DNA of 64,000 bases from Tetrapyrgos nigripes. Lineage: Eukaryota; Basidiomycota; Agaricomycetes; Agaricales; Campanellaceae. Positions within the stretch are counted from its first letter, which is position 1. Every line of letters starts with the position of its first letter. This document shows, one piece after another, positions 56,777 through 64,000 of the stretch. The position numbers and the translations under genes were made by a program. The stretch is from positions 558,001 through 622,000 of the forward strand of contig JAACJM010000005.1 of NCBI GenBank assembly GCA_013368315.1, in the 5' to 3' direction. Under the pieces are notes generated by a model. That model searched no databases. It was given only the letters and a program-made list of their open reading frames with translations, and was not told the origin of the DNA.

Positions 56777-57983
56777 AGTGGTGGGAGGGAAAGACAATGG
56801 CGGGGAGTAACAATGACAGCGGGAGTTAAGTTCCTGCCAGCATTTTTTGATGTGTCAGGAACAATGACATAGGGTTAGGGTTGTGAGCTAGAGCATTGAG
56901 CCTGTACTTCAAAACAAACAGACGAGCACGGCGAGCTGAGAGGCGAGGTCTGGAAGACACGTAGACATATGATGAAAGAATGGGAAGGGAACAGTTAAGT
57001 GTCTGAGCCCGTACGTCGAAACAAACAAACTTTCGCCCATTGCTCAAACTGGAGTTAGGTCGGCAAACAGCATACTGCACATCTTCAGAATTCCTGTTGC
57101 AGTATGCCTCTCACTGACTTGGCTCTAGTGCGAGCATGGCCAGCTGAGAGGCGAGGTCCAGAAAACACCATGCTAGAAATGAGGGAAAAAACACGCAGTT
57201 AGATAAGAGGATATAAGCTGATAACCACGCCAAAGGCAACTGACGACGATCACAAAACAGCAAACATAAGAAGAAAAAAAGCCGAAAAGAAATGAAGGAA
57301 AAAGACTAGAGAAAATAGAGAAGAAAGACTAAGTACCTTTCCCGAAACCCTGCACAGACCTCTGCTAGCTTCTCCACACTCCCATTGTCCATACTCCTTT
57401 CCTCACTCCATCTTCCGGAGCTGGTTCGCCTCAGTGTCACGACAGCCAGGGTCAAGGGCTGCGACAACAACTTAAAACAAAGATTGACTGATAGATTGTG
57501 ACTGGCTGGAATGACAGTTTTGACCTGGAACAATGAGAATGAGAATGAGGAAAAACAGAAACAAGAGAACAGTGCCTGGGCCACCTTCTCGTAGGCTCAG
57601 GCAATGCAAAAGGAGGAAAAAGAACAAGAAAAAGACTTACCACACAAAGCCAAAGCGCCCCAAGCCATTGCTTGAGAAAGAGCGATCCAAGGTTGAGTTT
57701 TCAACATCGTGTGTGATAAGCGGTTTTTCTTGTGGGTTTCCAGTTGACTGGAAGGGAAAAGAACCGTCAGGGATGGAGAAGACGACGAAACAGTGAAGAA
57801 TTACTGGGGTCTTTCATCAAAAGGCCCCAAATCCAGACCAAATCGCTTGAGTAGTTCGGGTGACTATTTGCAAGGTGAGAGTATGAGGCTAAGGCATGGG
57901 TACACTCTCCTCCTTCGCTGCTGTGCTTTGAGGACGTGGTAGAGCGCGTCACACAAGGGACGCATGATCAGTCTGGCCCGATT

Positions 57984-58230
57984 TAATTTGGGTGATTTGT
58001 CAGCGAGGCTCGATCCCAAAGTTGCTCAAGCACAACCCAGACTGAACTCAGTAATACCGCTCAGAATCTCATGATTTTTACCTCAATATACCCATACACT
58101 ATGTAATGATAAATATGTACTTTTTTGAGCTTAGTAGTAGATCTGTTTTGCTCTAAACAGCGAATGAGCAAAAGTACAAAGCGAGGGACCTTCTTAATTT
58201 GGGTGATTTGTCAGTGAGGCTCGATCTCAA
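57984..58230. repeat. Direct repeat pair, ~37 bp
   Basis: AATTTGGGTGATTTGTCAGC at 57985 and its copy with one change at 58197, both followed by GAGGCTCGATC. The region 56780-58740 otherwise has no recognisable gene; short ORFs at 56826-57080 and 57306-57796 lack motifs. Confidence 0.7.
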
Positions 58231-58746
58231 CTCGCCATAATACTTAGGTGGCAAGTTGCGATCTTGGATGCTAATTCTAAATGCCAGTTGAGATGACAGC
58301 AGCAAGAGTAAAAGGTGAGAGTAAGAAGTAAGAGGAAGAAAGGACGGTCAATCAGGTAAATTCTGGCTGATGTATATACACGATTGGTATCTATGAATGC
58401 GTATTTGAATAGTCATGGTAGAACATGACAAGTACAGAAGCTGTTGAAGCAGATGACGAGGTAGATACTAGAAAACGAGCAAAATGCAATGTATCTATCA
58501 AGCGGTGGGGATACCAAGAACAATGACAAAACGAATCTTAAAATTCACCTTCAGCGGTGGACCAGCACGGTTATTACTAGTCGATGTGATGGTTGAAGCG
58601 ACAACCGCAAGAGAACCATGTGGAACATCACCACTCCAGGGCGGTAAAATGGTGGCAATGGCTGAGAGGTCTGTGTTGATGTCAAATATTCCTGCAGCAC
58701 GAGTAGCGTCGTAAATTGGAACTAAAAGACAGTCAGGAAAAAGTGA

Positions 58747-61700
58747 TTACAGACTGATTTGGCACAAATCTTGAGCATCAAAAGGTAACGAGAAGGGATT
58801 AGAACTTGTTGAGGTGGACGAGCTTGCCGTTGCAGAAGAATATACACGGTTCGTACCTGGAGACGATGCTAGCAAAACGATGAGATCATAGCTGAGAGAT
58901 GATGACTTAGGGAGACTTACAAGTTGGCACATTTGACTCCACTCGTGTTGAAAAGGAAAGCACATCTGAGACAATTTCTGCAGCCATCTCATTTTGTCCT
59001 TCTCCAAGTAACATGTTGACAACTGCAATCGCCCGATCTGCTTCCTGGGAATGCAAAATGCCCTCTAGTTTGTGGTACCGTCTCGGATCTTGTCCCTTTA
59101 GCTGTGCAAAATCGACAAGGTAAGAGGTCTGGACAAATACTGGAAAGAGTGCGATTGCTGTTTGGGGAGGGGATCAAACGTAAAGTACATTTCGGATTGA
59201 TGTGCTGGAATGGCCAGAGAAGGCGGCAAGGTCTCGGGGATTGATACGAGATAGGTTTACATAGTTTTGATCCTGGACAAACTTGAAGAAGGTAATAAGA
59301 AAGCTAAATGATATGAGTTAGCGGCAAACGACTCAGGTAACACAAAGACTCACTCAGGCTCTGTGGAATCCGGCAATGTACGTGCCCACTCAGAGAATTT
59401 GACATTGTCATTTCGGACTTGTGTGTTAGACCAAGAGATGAGCTTTCCAGCTCTAAATGAGTCTGTGTGAGCACTGAGTCATAAATTACAAAGGGAATGG
59501 ATAATGAACATCAATGATGGCAATGTGCCATAATCGACATCTTCTTTAACGAGCAGAGCGTCTTGCAACACTTCATTGGTCACTTGACAATTTTTTGGCA
59601 ATGTCCTACCAACGAGTGATACAATCAGTATGACTGAGTTCATGAGTGAGCGAGATGACATACACGGGTGCTGACAGACCACCTAGACTACTATCCCTCG
59701 TCGCAGGCTGTATATTGTGTAATGCCAATCAGTCAGCAAATGACAATTTTGGTGGGGCTTGATCAAGACCTTGGGCCTTCAATGGAGAAGACAGAGAAAG
59801 AGTGCTTGGGGTATCAATCAAGGCCATCTTGGAGGTGGCAGCAGATGACTTTGATGGAGAGGGTGTCTCAGGGGTTACAGGCAGTGTCATCATTGGGATC
59901 AAAGTGGTACTGCCACTACCAGGAAAGTTTGAGACACTAATAAACTGTGATACGTACAGCAGAACATACCTTGGTGGTGTTTGGTAAGCTGTAGTTGGTT
60001 CTTGAAGGCGAGGATTATCGGCATGCTCTTTTAAGGCACTCACACGACGACTAGTTCTGAGAATATGAGATGAGCACTAAAAAAATTTCTGAATAAGACA
60101 TACACAACTGTGTCATCAAACTGGTTTCGCATCATGAAAAGCCTGGCTGAATCCCAAATAAGTTCAGGATCGTGATCGGTGAAGAAACTGAAAGGAAGTC
60201 AGCATGAAAGAATGTGGTGGTAGGTAGATCAACGTACAGTTCTTTGATGAATGACATAGTCACTTTGTCAACGAGCGGATCTGGAACCAATATGCAAAAT
60301 CAGTTACTGGAAACCGAATATAAGGGTACATGACAAACTGACAGGGCTTGTTCAGGAAAGTCAGGGATGGTTCCATCCAGACTGGAGAATTGTAAGAACT
60401 AGCGACAAAGGGATACATAAGCAATCTAAGTGACTTACAAGTGGTAGAGTCATTGCCTATACAAGAGAATGAGGTTAGTGAAGAAGTAAGTAATACTGTA
60501 GCTGATATAGACTACATACAGTGCCCAGAACAACGTATCTGGAGCCCGAATTTCCTCCACACTGCAAAATAATCACTAGTGAGCATACGGTCTGTACATA
60601 ACATCCATTTTAACCTACATGGACTGTAGAGTTCTGTGATACCATCAACATCATGTCGATATCATGCACAATCTCAAAGGTAGATAGGGTGACATACCGT
60701 AGGGAATCATCTGGAGTGGTCCTCGTAGTAGACACGTTAGTGGCAACCGGAAAAGATGTAGTAGCATGCAAATTTGAAGACGAGGTATCAGTGTTATCAG
60801 TAGCCAGAGCAGGAGGAGCAGCATTAATGAAAGTATAGGTAGTAGCGGGAAAAGATGTAGCAGAGGTATCAGTGGAGGAAACAGGGGTAGCAGTATCGAT
60901 AGCAGGAGCAGGAGCAGCATTAGCAAAAGTGTAGGTATATTGCATTTCAGGTGGGCTGATGATACTCGTGAGTGGAGGACGGTTAGTTTTGATAGAGTAC
61001 TGCTCACATAGCATAAGATCTGGAACATGGTTAGATGCATAGCCCAGGACACAAATCATAGGTGACAATGACATACCTCTGTGATGAAACATCAAAATGG
61101 CCTTTGGTTGATGGTCTAGCAATAAAATGAGATCAAATGGCACATAACGGAAAGATGATTCGAACGCACAAGGTGGGTGGCGCAAACTGGAACGGTGGTG
61201 AAAGGTTTGCATAACTATAGTTTAATCTGGGAATGTCAGTCCAGGAGTCAGTAATATAATGAGAGTGATATAATGAGTCGTGCTTACCCGTACATTCCAC
61301 TGCACAGTGAGGGTCCATCACTAAGTAATAGGTTTGAGGAGCAACACATAGTACATACCTTTGACCAGATGTAGGATGTTGCTGTTGAGCGAGCCTAAAG
61401 AGTATCCATCAGTCGAGAGTTAATCCAGCACATTCAAAAACATACAACGGCATGATTGGAGGGTTTGGGAGAGGCCTACATTAAAAGTTTTTCAATCAAT
61501 GAATGGCATGGTGTTTGGATACCCGTAATATCATACTGTGTGGTAGTGGAGGACATCTTGGCACGGCTACACAAGATGGGATAGATCAAAACATGGCAAG
61601 AGGATGAGAAAACCCACAATTACCTCTGCTGTCGCTTGGGTGCTCCTGGAGGCTGAGCCACCGTTGATTGTGACTTCTTTGGCGTGGCAGGTGTAACAAC

Positions 61701-61950
61701 TTTGTTTGTTCTCCTAGGGATTTGCGTCAATGGAATGGGCCTGGATATTAAAATCAAGGTGACGACTTATGCTCGTTTTGAACGGCGGATATCGACATTG
61801 TCTTCGAATTCCTCAATGGCGTCGTCTTCAACATCACCAGGAACATCAAAGTCTTTGAGGCGAGGTTTTTTGGCTGTTTGACCACATGGCATAGCTTGGG
61901 GGATGTTGAGGAACGCGCAGTAATGAGTGCAGCTTTTATATGCAGGCATG
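58747..61950 (-). CDS. Unidentified multi-exon gene
   Basis: Many short coding stretches separated by 50-60 bp introns with GTATGT/GTAAGT donors. From the 5' side: MPCGQTAKKPRLKDFDVPGD (61890), a basic stretch PKKSQSTVAQPPGAPKRQQR (61650), FRYVPFDLILLLDHQPKAIL (about 61130), DLMLCEQYSIKTNRPPL (61010) after an intron, an Ala/Thr/Ser-rich stretch, FFTDHDPELIWDSARLF (60180), VSALKEHADNPRLQEP (60030), and NEVLQDALLVKEDVDYGTLP (59570). The 3' part reads KLISWSNTQVRNDNVKFSEW (59440), VQDQNYVNLSRINPRDLAAF (59270), DRAIAVVNMLLGEGQNEMA (59030) and a Ser-rich end at 58747. Stops at about 61765 and 59728 may be real breaks or wrong intron choice. Basic N-terminus suggests a nuclear protein. Family not recognised. 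Confidence 0.5.
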
Positions 61951-62670
61951 AATAGACATGAATAGAAAGAAACATTGTGATAAGGTTGGTAAGGTTGTGG
62001 AGTGATGATCTCACCGTTACATTGACACTAAAAAGATAGAAGTTGTCTGTGCGATAACATATGCCACAGTTAGAGTGTAGCCAACATGCAAAGGATAGAC
62101 AATGAATTGAAATTGACGTACACCACCCAAAATTTTTTTGAAACCTCATATGGGACCGTACAAAGTTCCCGAGCAATCTGTAAGGTTTCGTACAACTGTA
62201 GACCGTTCCTGAGTATTTGATAAGTGATGCATATTGTGAAAAACCTCAAACGTACCAATGCAGCCACTCTGAATTGAGCTGAGCTTCTAGTTTGCTTGAT
62301 CACTAAGCAAAGGTGTTTCCATTCCAGGTACAGAAGCTTGATGGCTAGAGTGCACTGTCGCAGCTGTCTCAAGTTGAATACATGACGAGAGATAGGGTCC
62401 ACGCCGTCCCTATGTGATTGTAGAAAAGGCCTTGTGAAAAGTCAAGGAACATCAGGCAACGGAGAGAGAGAAGCAAGTCTTGACAGTTAGGAAGCGTAGG
62501 ACACATTGGTGAGTCAATGCCATTCACACCATTGGACTCTTTGTCGGTTCATCATGAAGGTTGTGGTTAAGCCGAATTTGCATCACTTGATGTGGCAATG
62601 ATGTAATTAGACAAATATGTACTATGAGGATTGTGGCTATTGAGTATTGTGGCTACCAAAGGGACACCAT

Positions 62671-63411
62671 TCAGTCATCGTTGTCATCACCAAGTCTTAG
62701 TCGAGCCATATCTTTGCGCACCTTCAGCTGCTCCTGAAAATCCTCCTCATCAGAACTCTCCTCATATTTTACACGCTTCGAAAGGTTGTGTGGTGTGATA
62801 GGCGTGTCCTTTCTCAAAGAAAATGCACGGTTTCGGGCAACAGACGCAGCCTGGAGTAATATAGCATAAGTATAGCGCAAAAAGGTATGAAATAGTACGA
62901 ACAGTCGAAACAGAATCATCTAACAATGCAATGGACCTCAAAATCAAGATCATCTTGTATGAAGTATTCCGCTGTCGAATGGCCATTGCTGTAAACTGTA
63001 TCTCAACGATGTCACCAATGGAAATATCGGCAGGCGGAATGTCGCTGTACCTAGCAGTGGACAAGTTGAAAATAATGTCAAATCAGAGAACAAAACGCAG
63101 ACGTACTGCCACTTTGAATTTGGACCTGACTTCGAAGCCTTCATATAGAAGACTGAATTATCCTGTGTGTGCACCACTGTGCTCGTGACGAGTGACTGAA
63201 GAACACCATCTGGATCAACGCCATTCTGGAATGGTATGGATCGCTTCGTAGACACTGTAGAACCCACTGTGAAGTAACGGCAGTTTGCAGTGATGCTGAG
63301 GTGGCCAGGACCAAAATAGTCATCTGCACTCCAGGGATTGAGAGTTTGACCATTCAGAGTGCGCTGGAACTTGGAGAAAATTTGATAGAGCTGATCCACT
63401 GAAGCAGACAT
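62671..63411 (-). CDS. Agaricomycete protein of unknown function (3 exons, 210 aa)
   Basis: Exons 63411-63107, 63050-62903 and 62850-62671 join in frame (305+148+180 nt) with GT..AG introns of 56 and 52 bp. Landmarks: NPWSADDYFGPGHLSI, CRYFTVGSTVSTKRSIPF, GVDPDGVLQSLV, VHTQDNSVFYM, SDIPPADISIGDIVEIQ, MILILRSIALLDD, and an acidic end (YEESSDEEDFQEQLK). This layout matches a family repeated in Agaricomycete genomes near transposons, with no known role. The D-I-V-E stretch looks like a beta-barrel fold, which is a guess. The start is the Met before SASVDQLYQIF. An ORF with NPHSYRVTNLEDYEHPNSPF at 63506-63724 may be an exon of a neighbouring gene. Confidence 0.7.
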
Positions 63412-63872
63412 ATACAGAAGACCCAGCCCTACAATTCCGATGTGCTGGCAGAGGTACGGAGCTTGGTTCCTAGCATATGCTCTGCTATTGTACGATATCA
63501 GCTAACTAATAGGCAAAGAACCAATAAAAAATTGCGCACCTGCTCACTGTCAAAGGAGGCAATTCACGCTCATAGATGACACCTTGTAGGCAAAAAATGG
63601 TCTCTTCAAACGGCGAATTAGGGTGTTCATAATCCTCAAGGTTTGTAACACGATAAGAGTGAGGATTGGAGTAAGGTCGTATCTCAAGGTCAGTGTTCTT
63701 TTGAGAAATACATATGAGGAACACTGATGGAGAGATGAGTGTCCTAGAGAATGTACCCTATCGACTGTCAAGGATCTTGATTGTTTGAGGTGCAATCAAT
63801 TTTGTTCTGCTTGAATGGTATCGAGAAGGTGCTCTATATATCACAATCAGAATGGCATAGAGAACGGTAGGG

Positions 63873-63965
63873 CTCCTGGCGGATCGGATTTGACTCAGAT
63901 GCGGATGCATCCGCTCAGATTTGGCAAGTCAAACATCCTAATCCGCATCTGCGGATGGTAGCCAC
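63873..63965. repeat. Word-repeat element (GCGGATG type)
   Basis: GCGGATGCATCCGC (self-complementary), GGATTTGACTCAGATGCGG and CATCCTAATCCGCATCTGCGG alternate, ending GGATGGTAGCCACCCATG. Same design and a related right edge as other word-repeat stretches. Confidence 0.6.
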
Positions 63966-64000
63966 CCATGCTGTGTCGCAATACTGAGTCTTTTTCTACA

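Noticed and set aside
56871..56884. Interstitial telomere (GGTTAGGGTT, also TAACCCTAACC at 16352)
   Set aside because: Only about two repeats each; expected by chance in a sequence of this size.

Overview
The window looks like a repeat-saturated chromosomal segment of a basidiomycete fungus, probably a mushroom-forming Agaricomycete. Evidence: short (about 50-60 bp) spliceosomal introns, fungal chromodomain Ty3/gypsy and Ty1/copia elements, a Helitron, a Plavaka-type (CACTA superfamily) transposase, and several large 'orphan' families I know only from Agaricomycetes (RecQ-like helicase arrays, DUF6589-type proteins). I see no rRNA, tRNA or CRISPR. Family assignments are from memory of conserved motifs; no search was run.

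Layout. 1-930: tandem and purine-rich repeats. 1.0-5.3 kb: copia remnant and decayed host-like ORFs. 5.7-12.3 kb: two copies of one repeat block; one copy was later hit by a TA-type MITE and a solo LTR, the other by a hAT-type MITE, so each copy shows the empty site of the other's insertions. 12.5-14.2 kb: more MITEs. 14.28-15.90 kb: an intact three-exon BAHD-like acyltransferase gene. 16-18.8 kb: small repeats only. 19-26.3 kb: a RecQ-like helicase pseudogene (cut by a hAT MITE and a solo LTR), then a DUF6589-type pseudogene whose N- and C-terminal halves lie in opposite orientation, implying an inversion. 26.5-28.8 kb: MITE and word-repeat elements. 28.8-34.4 kb: a degenerate chromovirus on the minus strand. 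34.5-38.2 kb: membrane-protein fragment and Plavaka transposase gene. 38.5-39.3 kb: a small ORF split by a complete TRIM element. 40.27-41.49 kb: an intact five-exon SDR oxidoreductase gene with one GC-AG intron. 41.6-45.1 kb: short interspersed repeats, copia and gypsy fragments, a 108-bp inverted repeat pair. 45.3-52.7 kb: a Helitron (Rep, Pif1 helicase, cysteine-peptidase-like domain) with broken frames. 53.7-56.8 kb: a foldback element with about 800-bp inverted arms, CACTGG termini, AGT target duplication and a GC-rich minisatellite core. 58.7-63.4 kb: two multi-exon minus-strand genes of unknown function.

Only the acyltransferase, the SDR and the 62.7-63.4 kb gene look intact. The rest records layered transposition, so the main value of the window is the insertion history (target duplications, empty sites, restored frames) and the unusual foldback and 'word-repeat' elements.
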